Under the pieces are notes generated by a model that did not search any database, had not been told where the DNA came from, and was given only the letters and a program-made list of their open reading frames with translations. From an uncultured Bacteroidales bacterium (GTDB taxonomy: Bacteria > Bacteroidota > Bacteroidia > Bacteroidales > Bacteroidaceae), in the NCBI GenBank assembly GCA_902778265.1, contig CACYXI010000002.1, forward strand, positions 1 through 63,949: 63,949 nucleotides of DNA. The letters run 5' to 3'. The position numbers and the translations under genes are program-made. Positions 43,337 to 51,357 of the stretch are shown piece after piece (the first letter of the stretch is position 1; the number at the start of each line of letters is the position of its first letter).

Positions 43337-43711
43337 CAGAACAAAAAAAGAATTTTTACACCACTCTGCAACTCGTCACCCATAGCGTTGTAAGGCTTTA
43401 TGTATCAGGTTGTTGCAGCGGTGATTTATTTCAAAGCACTCGTCACCCACTCGTCACCCTCATATGGTATATCGTTCTGATACAGAATGATTTGCAGCTT
43501 TGATTCACTCGTCACCCCAAAAAAGGTGACGAGTGGGTGATGAGTGAATTACCCTTGTATTGTGCAGATACTCAATAAAATACAAAGATTTGGGTGATGA
43601 GTGGGTGACGAGTGCTTTGAAATGAATCACCGCTGTAATGATAAGAGCCACAGTAACTTGCGGCGTTGAGGGTGATGAGTTGCAGAGTGATGTGAAAAAA
43701 CTTTTTTTCTG
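43337..43711. mobile_element. Large nested inverted-repeat element (375 bp)
   Basis: The outer arms are 43337-43381 and 43670-43711 (CAGAA..AAAAAAG at the ends, then CTGCAACTCGTCACCC facing GGGTGATGAGTTGCAG). The inner arms are 43415-43459 and 43592-43636, with the word CACTCGTCACCC twice. A third small inverted pair (GATTCACTCGTCACCCC / GGTGACGAGTGGGTGATGAG) lies in the centre. There is no ORF. The ends resemble those of 23298-23736. Confidence 0.72.
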
Positions 43712-43761
43712 AAAGAAGAATAAGTAAAGATTAGATCAAAAAGAAAATAAAGAGACTAAAA

Positions 43762-43794
43762 TTTGGATCTTATAGAAAGATTTCGTAATTTTGC
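43762..43794 (+). promoter_or_regulatory. Promoter of the DpnII-type operon leader
   Basis: TTTG (43762-43765) and TAATTTTGC (43786-43794) are separated by exactly 20 bp. Transcription would start near 43797. Confidence 0.75.
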
Positions 43795-43796
43795 AA

Positions 43797-44096
43797 ATGC
43801 TGTGCTAAATACGCATAGCATAACATAATATAAGGCGTCATAGAATCTTTGTTCTTGTTTGATTCGAAACTACCACAATAGAATTTAAACAGCAATGAAC
43901 AATGCAGGATGTGTACGCTACGGGTTTGTATATTCAACTCCCGGAGTGTGCTGAGGGCATTTTGTCCTCTCGCACACTTTTGGGCGTATTATATGCATTC
44001 AACGTAGGTATAGAACTCTGCTTGTCTGCTGTTTATGGCTGTGGTAGGCCACGAATCAAAGACGAGTAAAAGCTATATCTACGTTTTTTTTTATGT
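43797..44096 (+). ncRNA. Rod-shaped structured RNA with terminator
   Basis: Nested perfect helices are seen. TTTGATTCG (43858-43866) pairs with CGAATCAAA (44052-44060), CTACCACA (43870-43877) with TGTGGTAG (44040-44047), TAAACAGCA (43886-43894) with TGCTGTTTA (44027-44035). AGTGTGC-TGAGG with CCTCTC-GCACACT caps the apex (about 43948-43978). ACGTAGGTATAG (44002-44013) can pair with CTATATCTACGT (about 44070-44081) directly before a run of T, which would form a terminator competing with the rod. It may be a leader attenuator or a free RNA. A 6S-like RNA is an alternative. Confidence 0.6.
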
Positions 44097-44151
44097 ATTC
44101 ATAGGTCGTTGGCATAGAACCAACAAAATAACATAAAGTCATCATTCTTTT

Positions 44152-44303
44152 AACGCTCTGAGCCGGAAACTCAAATGTAAACATAAGAAGTATGATGCAT
44201 TAAAATCTTCGTTGTGAATATTAACGCAGCGTGGATGGTTATTGCATTGTCTTATGTTTGCAATCCGGCGCAGAGCGTTTGATTGTGCGGTAGCCTCCAC
44301 GCT
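44152..44303 (+). ncRNA. Pseudoknotted leader RNA before the DpnII methylase
   Basis: AACGCTCTG (44152-44160) pairs with CAGAGCGTT (44271-44279), GCCGGA (44162-44167) with TCCGGC (44264-44269) and AAACATAAGA (44179-44188) with TCTTATGTTT (44250-44259), all perfect. AGCGTGGA in the loop (44228-44235) matches TCCACGCT (44296-44303) perfectly, giving a pseudoknot that ends 18 nt before the ATG. The AGCGTGGRTGG core and downstream CACGCTTTT are shared with the 15658-15957 leader. Confidence 0.65.
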
Positions 44304-44320
44304 TTTAGATAACAAAAATA

Positions 44321-45247
44321 ATGAACATTCCTAAAAGCGTAAATCAAAATAAAACGACAAATGCAAGACCATTTGTAAAATGGGCTGGTGGAAAAAGAGG
44401 TCTTATATCGCAACTGGAAGAGCAACTTCCTACTGATTTTGACAAATTGGAAGATGTAACCTATATTGAGCCTTTTGTAGGTGGAGGAGCTATGCTTTTC
44501 TATATGTTGCAGCAATACCCAAACATTCACCATGCAGTTATAAATGATATAAACTCAGATTTAATAACGTGTTATCGTACAATAAGGGATAATGCAGAAG
44601 AACTTATAAATTCTCTCCGTGAAATACAAGAAGCATATTATGCTATGCAAACGGAAGAAGCCCGAAAGGAGTTCTATCTTGCGGTAAGAGACAGATATAA
44701 TGAGAAAAACCTTGATGCAATAGAGAATACGTCAAAACTCATATTCCTTAATCGTACTTGCTTCAATGGTCTTTATAGAGTAAACAAGAAAGGACTTTTC
44801 AATGTACCTTTCGGAAAATACTCTAATCCTCAGATATGCGATGAAATCACAATCCGTGCAGATAGCGAATTATTGAAACGAGTTGAAATACTGACGGGTG
44901 ACTTTGAGGAAACATTCCATTATGCCAAAGGTAATACGTTTTTCTACTTCGACCCTCCTTATCGTCCACTTAGTGACACTTCAAGTTTTAACGACTATGC
45001 AAAAGAGGCTTTTAATGATGATGCTCAAATTCGTTTGAAAGAATATTGTGACAAAATAGACAAAGCAGGATTTAATTTTATGCTGAGTAATTCTGATTGC
45101 AAAGGAAAGAATGAAGAAGATAATTTCTTTGATGTCCTTTATGGAAAATATCATATAGAAAGAGTCTGGGCTTCACGAAGTATCAACGCAAATCCTGATA
45201 AACGTGGAAAGTTGACAGAGATTTTAGTTCGTAACTACATCAAATAA
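44321..45247 (+). CDS. DpnM-type GATC N6-adenine methylase
   Basis: A 308-residue Dam/DpnM family methylase, alpha class. Motif I is FVKWAGGKRGLI with EPFVGGGAMLF, the catalytic motif is DPPYRPL, and NRTCFNGLYRVN plus FNVPFGKY are family signatures. It should modify adenine in GATC on duplex DNA, protecting the host from the adjacent DpnII-like nuclease. The start is ATG 44321, 18 nt after a leader pseudoknot. The gene is followed at 17 bp by the nuclease. Confidence 0.93.
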   Translation: MNIPKSVNQNKTTNARPFVKWAGGKRGLISQLEEQLPTDFDKLEDVTYIEPFVGGGAMLFYMLQQYPNIHHAVINDINSDLITCYRTIRDNAEELINSLREIQEAYYAMQTEEARKEFYLAVRDRYNEKNLDAIENTSKLIFLNRTCFNGLYRVNKKGLFNVPFGKYSNPQICDEITIRADSELLKRVEILTGDFEETFHYAKGNTFFYFDPPYRPLSDTSSFNDYAKEAFNDDAQIRLKEYCDKIDKAGFNFMLSNSDCKGKNEEDNFFDVLYGKYHIERVWASRSINANPDKRGKLTEILVRNYIK

Positions 45248-45264
45248 CACCTAACTTAAGAAAT

Positions 45265-46152
45265 ATGGCAAAAGACTTCCAAAGATTCATGTCTCAGTTA
45301 CAAGAGACTAACCAGACTTTAGATTTCTTCTGTGACTTCAAGAAAATCTCGCAGAATGTAGAAAACATAAAACTTAGTCTTTGCATACTCAATAGTCTAA
45401 TTGGCGCAAAAGACATGAGAAGTGCCGTTGAGACTATCTGGAATAGAGATAAGACTGCGTTCAATGTTATGGATATTCTTATTGCCGTAAGAAGTGAAGG
45501 CAAAAAGGTCGTTCTTGACAAAATCGGGAATTGTGTTGTCTTGGATTCTATGTTTAAGTCTGTTGACGGTGTTATGGAGTTCCTTGATGATACAGGTCTA
45601 ACAGAAATCTTCCAATCACGAAGAATCACGAATTTGGTTGACTATGTTTTCGGAATCGAGACTGGTCTTGACACTAATGCACGCAAAAACAGAAGCGGAC
45701 ATGTTATGGAAGGTATTGTCAAACATATTTTCGACAACAACAATATAAAATATCGTCAAGAAGTATATTCAAGCGAATGGCCTGAAATTACAAAGGTATT
45801 AGGCGATGATGAGAAGCGTTTTGACTTTGTTGTAAAGACTACGGGCAAAACTTATCTTATTGAGGTGAACTTTTATAGTAGTGGTGGTAGCAAACTGAAT
45901 GAAGTTGCTCGTGCCTATACAGATTTAGCTCCTAAGATAAACTCTGTATCTGGATTTGAGTTTGTTTGGATTACAGACGGAATAGGTTGGAAGAGTGCAA
46001 GGAACAAACTACAAGAAGCATACAACAACATTCCAAGTATTTACAATCTCACGGACATTTCAGACTTTGTTGATCAGATAGAAAAATGGCAATACCCTCT
46101 TACTTCAAATCCCCAAACAACGATTTCACAGTCATCAAGGGTGATTGTGTAG
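45265..46152 (+). CDS. DpnII-type restriction endonuclease (GATC)
   Basis: A 295-residue type II restriction enzyme of the DpnII family, predicted to cut unmethylated GATC. The C-terminal part contains the PD-(D/E)xK-like core: RFDFVVKTTGKTYLIEVNFYSSGGSKLNEVARAYT, with Asp, Glu and no Lys at the usual spot (EVN), as in this family. NRSGHVMEGIVKHIF precedes it. Length agrees with DpnII (about 288). It lies between the two methylases and overlaps the last by 67 bp. Confidence 0.92.
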   Translation: MAKDFQRFMSQLQETNQTLDFFCDFKKISQNVENIKLSLCILNSLIGAKDMRSAVETIWNRDKTAFNVMDILIAVRSEGKKVVLDKIGNCVVLDSMFKSVDGVMEFLDDTGLTEIFQSRRITNLVDYVFGIETGLDTNARKNRSGHVMEGIVKHIFDNNNIKYRQEVYSSEWPEITKVLGDDEKRFDFVVKTTGKTYLIEVNFYSSGGSKLNEVARAYTDLAPKINSVSGFEFVWITDGIGWKSARNKLQEAYNNIPSIYNLTDISDFVDQIEKWQYPLTSNPQTTISQSSRVIV

Positions 46153-46967
46153 AAACACTATCAAAGTTTAAGTTTGGCTTTGATATGGTGTTTGCAGATC
46201 CTCCATACTTTCTTTCTTCTGGTGGCATAAGTTGCCAAAGCGGAAAGGTAGTGTGCGTGGATAAGGGAGAATGGGATAAGCCTACAACTCCAGAAGAAAT
46301 GGATGCTTTTAATTTACGTTGGCTTTCTTCTGTACGTGACCACATGAAAGATAATGCAACTATCTGGATTTCGGGTACTCATCACAACATTTTTAGCGTA
46401 CAGCAACAACTGCAAAAGCTTGGCTTCAAGATTCTCAACGTAATCACTTGGGCAAAAACAAATCCACCGCCTAATATTTCATGTCGTTATTTCACATATA
46501 GCACGGAGTTTATTATCTGGGCGAGAAAATCGCATAAGGTTGCGCATTACTTCAATTATGAGCTAATGAAGCTGTTGAATGAGAACAAGCAAATGACTGA
46601 TGTCTGGCGATTGCCTGCTATTGCGCCTTGGGAGAAATCTTGTGGCAAGCATCCAACTCAAAAGCCTCTTGGAGTTTTGGCGAGACTTATTCAGGCCAGC
46701 ACAAAGCTAGGGGCATGGGTGCTCGATCCATTTAGCGGTAGTGCAACCACAGGTATTGCTGCAAATCTGTTAGGCAGAAAATATCTGGGATTAGAAACGG
46801 AAGAGCAATTCTTGTCTATGAGCAAAGCTCGAAGAGAAGAGATAGAAAGCTGCTTAAGGAAGGAAGACTATTTAAAGCGACTTGTCAAAGCAAAGATTAT
46901 TCTTCCGTCTGATAATTACCTTGTTGCAGAATCAATAGGGGAGGACTATGGAGTCCCTTGGCTATGA
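46086..46967 (+). CDS. DpnA-type second adenine methylase
   Basis: A 293-residue beta-class methylase with the motif order DPPY (FADPPYFLSSGG) before the SAM site (DPFSGSATTGIAA), plus KHPTQKP. In the DpnII system DpnA methylates single-stranded GATC during DNA uptake, and that role may apply. Gene order here is methylase, nuclease, DpnA, whereas the pneumococcal order is dpnM, dpnA, dpnB. The start lies 67 bp inside the nuclease gene. Confidence 0.88.
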   Translation: MAIPSYFKSPNNDFTVIKGDCVETLSKFKFGFDMVFADPPYFLSSGGISCQSGKVVCVDKGEWDKPTTPEEMDAFNLRWLSSVRDHMKDNATIWISGTHHNIFSVQQQLQKLGFKILNVITWAKTNPPPNISCRYFTYSTEFIIWARKSHKVAHYFNYELMKLLNENKQMTDVWRLPAIAPWEKSCGKHPTQKPLGVLARLIQASTKLGAWVLDPFSGSATTGIAANLLGRKYLGLETEEQFLSMSKARREEIESCLRKEDYLKRLVKAKIILPSDNYLVAESIGEDYGVPWL

Positions 46968-47070
46968 TGATGTTATGTCAAGCCTTCAAAGCTTACCTTG
47001 TGTTGAAGAGTTTTGTCATTTGTTTTACCCAGCCTTCCCAATGTTGAATTGGCCGCGTTGGATTCTCGTT

Positions 47071-47157
47071 TTTTTCTTGTTCATGATGATGTCGGCTTGA
47101 ATGTTGAATATGTGTGTGTCAGCCCAAGGGCTGGCGCATTTCCTTTGGTTTGACGAG
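47071..47157 (-). pseudogene. Truncated duplicate of a leader and start region
   Basis: This 87-bp segment is a diverged direct copy of 47877-47963, the leader and first codons of the glycan-binding protein gene. On the minus strand it begins an ORF at 47083 (MNKKKTRIQRG...) that stops after 19 codons without the rest of the gene. It marks the downstream end of the restriction-modification island, where a tandem paralogue appears to have been lost. Confidence 0.65.
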
Positions 47158-47158
47158 T

Positions 47159-47890
47159 TTAATGAACATCAATACCATCAAAGAAAATCTCGCTTATTGC
47201 TGTGTCTTGATACTTCGTTCCAGGATAAACATCACGGATGATGAAGCGAATACGGATAGGCTCTTTGCCCTCGAAATTATCCCTGTCACTATATCCGATA
47301 TGAGGTACTTTCACGCTTTGTAGCGCATAGATATCTGCAAGATGAATCCTTGCAAATGGTTTGCCATTAACCTCTACATCAAGGACTTTCACGCGAGAGT
47401 TCTCCGTCCATAGCTTCTTTGTCCGAACATAGCCATTTGCTATGTTTATATCTGTAATGCGAGGATTTGATGCTGGCAGAGTGTATTCTACCCATTCGCC
47501 AATACCATAGCCTTCTGCGCCTTCCACCCAAGTGGTGGAGTAGTCGAGGTCGTGAATATTACTCGCCTTGTAGTTTTGCTTGCCTTGTTGTTTCAGCGTG
47601 GAGCTTGCTTTTTGCTCGCCAATATTACATCCGCAATAGAAACTACATTCTGGTCCTTGTGTACAATAAAAATATTCTACATCATTCTCGGGATTAGCCT
47701 TGTATTCTTGAAAGGCCTTTTCTGAGAAATCGAAATCCATTACGTGAGTAGCATTTAATTCCACAACATTTTGCTGAGTTGATGAATCATGTTTTTTACC
47801 GTCCTTTGTTTGTTGGTTATTCAAAGCAAATATATTTTGCGATAAACCACAGACCAAAGCAACTATAAATATCAGATTTTTCTTGCTCAT
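47159..47890 (-). CDS. NADase-type glycan-binding domain protein
   Basis: A 243-residue secreted protein. I take the ATG at 47890 (MSKKNLIFIVALVCGLSQNIFA signal peptide, in parts MSKKNLIFIV and ALVCGLSQNIFA). The C-terminal half has the discoidin-like features of the NADase-type glycan-binding family: DLDYSTTWVEGAEGYGIGEW, INIANGYVRTKKLWTENSRVK, IRFIIRDVYPGTKYQDTAISEI. Two Cys in the middle may pair. The ligand is unknown. It has its own promoter and is bracketed by the duplicate segments at 47071-47157 and 47877-47963. Confidence 0.82.
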   Translation of the reverse strand: MSKKNLIFIVALVCGLSQNIFALNNQQTKDGKKHDSSTQQNVVELNATHVMDFDFSEKAFQEYKANPENDVEYFYCTQGPECSFYCGCNIGEQKASSTLKQQGKQNYKASNIHDLDYSTTWVEGAEGYGIGEWVEYTLPASNPRITDINIANGYVRTKKLWTENSRVKVLDVEVNGKPFARIHLADIYALQSVKVPHIGYSDRDNFEGKEPIRIRFIIRDVYPGTKYQDTAISEIFFDGIDVH

Positions 47891-47963
47891 AATGATATTG
47901 GCTTGAATGTTGAATATGTGTGTGTCAGCCCAAAGGCTGGTGCACGTCCTTTGGTTTGACGAG
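47877..47963 (-). repeat. Intact copy of the duplicated leader
   Basis: Contains the leader and first four codons of the glycan-binding gene, including CAGCCTTTGGGCTG hairpin. Pairs with 47071-47157 as a direct repeat. Confidence 0.7.
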
Positions 47964-47964
47964 T

Positions 47965-47973
47965 GCAAAGTTA
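47965..47973 (-). promoter_or_regulatory. -7 element for the glycan-binding gene
   Basis: TAACTTTGC on the minus strand, giving a leader of about 72 nt. Confidence 0.6.
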
Positions 47974-48230
47974 AGCAAATATTTTTTTACGACCAAATAT
48001 TTTTCGCGAATTCGTCAATAAAAATCGCTGAAGCCTTGCAACTGATTATATGTCAGATGTTTATGTGACTTTTACGAAAAATGTCTTGAGAAGTGTCGCA
48101 AAATGTTCTTATGGTACACATAGTACACATGTTTTTTAGTAATAGCGTCCACTATCAAGAATGAAGGAATGACGTTACATGAAAGTGGGGTGTTTTTTAG
48201 AATGTGTTGTGATTTTTTTCGTGTTTTATT

Positions 48231-48261
48231 TTTGTGTTTCGAGTTTTTATCGTAACTTTGC
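48231..48261 (+). promoter_or_regulatory. Promoter upstream of superoxide dismutase
   Basis: TTTG (48231-48234) and TAACTTTGC (48253-48261) are 18 bp apart. The sod start is 263 bp away because a word array (48279-48385) and other repeats fill the leader. Confidence 0.6.
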
Positions 48262-48278
48262 ACCCAGAGGTAAATAAA

Positions 48279-48385
48279 AAATGAACAATGAAAAATTATA
48301 AAATACATTTTAGTCTTCCAATCAAGGGCCACGAGAGGAAAATACTAATTTGTATTTTTCATTTTTCACTTTTCATTTTTCATTT
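48279..48385. repeat. Inverted word array, AAAATGAAAA type, in the sod leader
   Basis: The AAAAATGAACAATGAAAAAT arm faces TTTTTCACTTTTCATTTTTC. The loop contains CAAGGGCCACGAGAGG, related to the loop at 58620-58655. After it, TTCTAATCCCATTCTAATCCC (48404-48424 region) and TTTAGACCTTAGAC words (48465-48492) run up to the gene. Confidence 0.65.
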
Positions 48386-48523
48386 AATCACAGGTTCGCT
48401 TCTAATCCCATTCTAATCCCTTCCCTTGAATGGGAGGCAGAAGGGCGATAAAGACGATTACTTTTGACTTTAGACCTTAGACTTTAGACCTATCAACTAT
48501 AAACTTAAACTAAAAAATGTACT

Positions 48524-49111
48524 ATGAGTAAGTTTGAATTAATGACATTGCCGTATGCTCCAGAAGCTTTGGAGCCGGTGATAAGTAGGCAGACGTTGGA
48601 GTTCCATCACGGAAAGCATCTTGCCGGATATGTGAATAATCTGAATGGATTGTTGGCGGAAAGTCCGTTGGCAGGACTTCCGCTTGAGGATATTGTGTGT
48701 AAGTCAACGGGGGGAATACTGAACAATGCGGGGCAGATTCTGAACCATAATCTGTACTTCGGGCAGTTTGGTGCGCCAAAGGCTGACAACCGTCCTGTGG
48801 GTAAGTTGGCAGAGGCTATCGTTCGCGACTTTGGTTCGTTCGAGGCATTCAGGGATGAGTTCCAAAAGAAAGGTGCTACTTTGTTTGGCTCTGGATGGGT
48901 ATGGCTGTCTGCTGATAAGGAAGGTAAGTTGATCATCACACAGGAGACAAATGCTGCCAATCCTGTTCAGAAGGGATTGAAGCCGTTGCTTACATTTGAC
49001 GTATGGGAGCACGCTTACTATCTCGACTATCAGAATCGTCGTCCTGACCATCTCACAGCCCTTTGGCAGATCATTGACTGGGAGGTGATAGAGAAACGTT
49101 TTTCTAAATGA
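48524..49111 (+). CDS. sodB: Superoxide dismutase (Fe/Mn family)
   Basis: A 195-residue cytoplasmic enzyme turning superoxide into hydrogen peroxide and oxygen. Metal ligands are visible: His in FHHGKHLAGYV, His in AGQILNHNLYF, and Asp and His in FDVWEHAYYLDYQNRR, the DVWEHAYY signature. Gly in the GAPKA area and the overall type match Fe-dependent or cambialistic enzymes of Bacteroides. Length is normal. The leader carries repeats, so its mRNA leader is long (about 255 nt). It is followed by an inverted ACGCAAAGGCGCAAAG hairpin (49137-49190). Confidence 0.95.
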   Translation: MSKFELMTLPYAPEALEPVISRQTLEFHHGKHLAGYVNNLNGLLAESPLAGLPLEDIVCKSTGGILNNAGQILNHNLYFGQFGAPKADNRPVGKLAEAIVRDFGSFEAFRDEFQKKGATLFGSGWVWLSADKEGKLIITQETNAANPVQKGLKPLLTFDVWEHAYYLDYQNRRPDHLTALWQIIDWEVIEKRFSK

Positions 49112-49136
49112 GTTTTCTCTTTCCTAATATAGACTA

Positions 49137-49190
49137 AACGCAAAGGCGCAAAGATGCAGAGTTTTTTTACTTTGTATCTTTGCGTTTGAA
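49137..49190. repeat. CGCAAAGA-word hairpin
   Basis: AAACGCAAAGGCGCAAAGAT faces ATCTTTGCGTTT around a T-rich loop. It may also act as a terminator for sod. Similar words are at 31118, 42185 and 51358-51415. Confidence 0.6.
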
Positions 49191-49263
49191 TTAATACCTT
49201 TAAATGTAAAAAAATCAAAATGAACTTTTGTATAACGTAGTATTCAAAATTGTATATTTAAAT

Positions 49264-51228
49264 TCAATCTTCATTTTGTTCGAATACATATCCAAAGCCT
49301 TGACGGCTGACGATGTTATGGGCATAGTGCCCAAGTTTCTTGCGGAGGCGAGTGATATTGACATTTACTGTGCGATCGGTGACAATGACACCTGCCCAAA
49401 CAGTGTCCATGAGTTGCTGACGAGAGAGTACTTGTCCGCGATTGGACAGTAATAGGCTCAATAAATCAAATTCCGTGCGAGTAAGACTGATAGGCATAGA
49501 GTCTATAGTAACGGTTTTACGGTCAAGGTTCATTTGTAGTCCACGATAACTTATCAATCTTTTTCCAAGTCGAGCTTCTACTATGTTCATCACATAGTCG
49601 CCCAGTTTCTCGCAGTTGGCGATGATGTCACCAAAGAAAGTTCCGATGGAATAAGAATACAGATGGGCATTAACATCACGTATAATTTCTGCACGTATTT
49701 CATCACGTAGGGTATTGATGTCATGTTCAATTTCAAGTGAGAAATCAAGGGTGATATCATTTCTACGACCGCTAACCACAATCATCATTTGCGTTAAAGC
49801 CTCGTTGACAAGACGGAACATTTCATGTAGTCGTGTATATTGCTGAGGTGTGAAATCCTCGCGACTTTCGCGTAAGCGTTGTATTGTAAGTGAAGTTTTG
49901 AAACAGGCATCGCCAACAGACTCTAATTCACCAATCTGTCGTCGCATTATGCGAATTTTATTCTTTGTGTCATCAGACAAATGCTCTTTACTAACGTGCT
50001 CCAAATACTCGGCAATCTCAATCTCCATATTGTCGGCAATGTTCTCGTATTTTTCAATTCGTTCATATTGCTGCTTAAAATCCTTGCGATTCTTTTCATC
50101 AACGAGAACACGTATTAGTCCGAACATACGTTGCATTCGCTCTGCATAATGTATAACCTCCTCTTGTGCCTGCAGAACTGCAATTTCTGGAGTTTGCATC
50201 ACACCATTATTGATGAAATGCAGATTGGCAGGCTTTTTGATTTTTTCACCTTGCTCAGGTAGTAATTTGCATACTATACGTTCTATTTGTGGGATGAATC
50301 CTATGAGTAAAGCTGTGTTGAGAACATTGAAACATGTGTGGAACATAGCAAGGACTATGGGCAGTTTGCCAGTCTGCCCACCTATTGAAGGATTGTAGTT
50401 TACAATGGAGCATACTATATCCACAAAGGGATAGAATACCAATAGTACCCATATTACACCAAAGACATTAAATAAGAGATGAGCCAGAGCGGCACGACGG
50501 GCTTCTATTCCTGCTCCTAATGCTGCGAGATTTGCGGTAGCCGTAGTTCCGATATTTTCGCCCATAACGAGAGCTATACCCATGTAGATGGGAAGAACAC
50601 CTGTAGAGCAGAGCAAGATTGTGATAGCCATAACGGCTGCTGATGACTGTACCACACAAGTGATTATTGTTCCGGCACCGAGAAATGCGAGGATGGTGAT
50701 ATAATTGCCTGTGTCGAATGAGGCGAAAAACGACACCACGTTGGCATTATGTGCCAGATCCATATCCTTTCCGACACTACTCAGCATTACTAATGACCAG
50801 AAGAGAAATGCCAATCCAAAGATGAATTCGCCTGCCACGCGGTGATGCTTCTTGTATATAAGTATCATGCCTATGAGGAATGACGAAAACACTACTATGC
50901 TCAAATCAACATTGTAACCCAATGACATAATCCACGCTGTAAGTGTGGTGCCGATATTTGCACCCATAATGACGGATATGGCTTGTGCAAGTGATAGAAG
51001 ACCAGCACTCACAAATGAAACCGTCATAACTGTTGTTGCTGATGATGACTGTACGGCGCAGGTTACCATTGTTCCTGTAAGTATGCCACTCAGACGGTTG
51101 CTTGTCATCCGTCCTAATATATGTCGCAGGCTTGGTCCAGCCATCTTTTGAAGTGAATCGCTCATTGTCTTCATACCATAGATGAGCAGAGCTAGCGAAC
51201 CTAAAAGTCTTAATGTCAATTCAATCAT
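49264..51228 (-). CDS. Na/Pi cotransporter with PhoU-like and OmpR-type DNA-binding domains
   Basis: A 654-residue fusion. Residues 1-310 form an NptA-type Na/phosphate symporter with two inverted QSSSATT motifs (CAVQSSSATTVM, CVVQSSAAVMA). Residues about 345-545 are a helical PhoU-like domain. Residues 563-654 are a complete winged helix of the OmpR/PhoB type: SLTRTEFDLLSLLLSNRGQV, RQQLMDTVWAG, TDRTVNVNITRLRKKL and RQGFGYVFE. Members I know of end after the PhoU-like domain. Both ends of the transporter would put the winged helix in the cytoplasm. It may bind DNA from the membrane in response to phosphate. The reading frame is intact and no break is seen at the junction. Confidence 0.9.
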   Translation of the reverse strand: MIELTLRLLGSLALLIYGMKTMSDSLQKMAGPSLRHILGRMTSNRLSGILTGTMVTCAVQSSSATTVMTVSFVSAGLLSLAQAISVIMGANIGTTLTAWIMSLGYNVDLSIVVFSSFLIGMILIYKKHHRVAGEFIFGLAFLFWSLVMLSSVGKDMDLAHNANVVSFFASFDTGNYITILAFLGAGTIITCVVQSSAAVMAITILLCSTGVLPIYMGIALVMGENIGTTATANLAALGAGIEARRAALAHLLFNVFGVIWVLLVFYPFVDIVCSIVNYNPSIGGQTGKLPIVLAMFHTCFNVLNTALLIGFIPQIERIVCKLLPEQGEKIKKPANLHFINNGVMQTPEIAVLQAQEEVIHYAERMQRMFGLIRVLVDEKNRKDFKQQYERIEKYENIADNMEIEIAEYLEHVSKEHLSDDTKNKIRIMRRQIGELESVGDACFKTSLTIQRLRESREDFTPQQYTRLHEMFRLVNEALTQMMIVVSGRRNDITLDFSLEIEHDINTLRDEIRAEIIRDVNAHLYSYSIGTFFGDIIANCEKLGDYVMNIVEARLGKRLISYRGLQMNLDRKTVTIDSMPISLTRTEFDLLSLLLSNRGQVLSRQQLMDTVWAGVIVTDRTVNVNITRLRKKLGHYAHNIVSRQGFGYVFEQNED

Positions 51229-51259
51229 AATTGTTTCTTGTTCATTTGTGATTTCTTCT

Positions 51260-51268
51260 GCAAAATTA
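51260..51268 (-). promoter_or_regulatory. -7 element for the Na/Pi fusion gene
   Basis: TAATTTTGC on the minus strand. A TTTG lies about 20 bp upstream (CAAA, 51289-51292). Just beyond, GGCTACAATTTGGCTACAATTT (split: GGCTACAATTT twice, 51301-51323) with ATTGTAGC could be an operator. Confidence 0.55.
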
Positions 51269-51357
51269 CATAAACATCTACAAATTTACAAAAGATAGTG
51301 GCTACAATTTGGCTACAATTTTATTGTAGCATTTGTTACTGGTGGTTATGCTAAAAT

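Noticed and set aside
43315-43503. Small gene in the CGTCACCC region
   Set aside because: It only translates the inverted-repeat arms and has no promoter or family resemblance.
43797-44096. tmRNA
   Set aside because: No tRNA-like ends or tag reading frame ending in Ala-Ala are visible.
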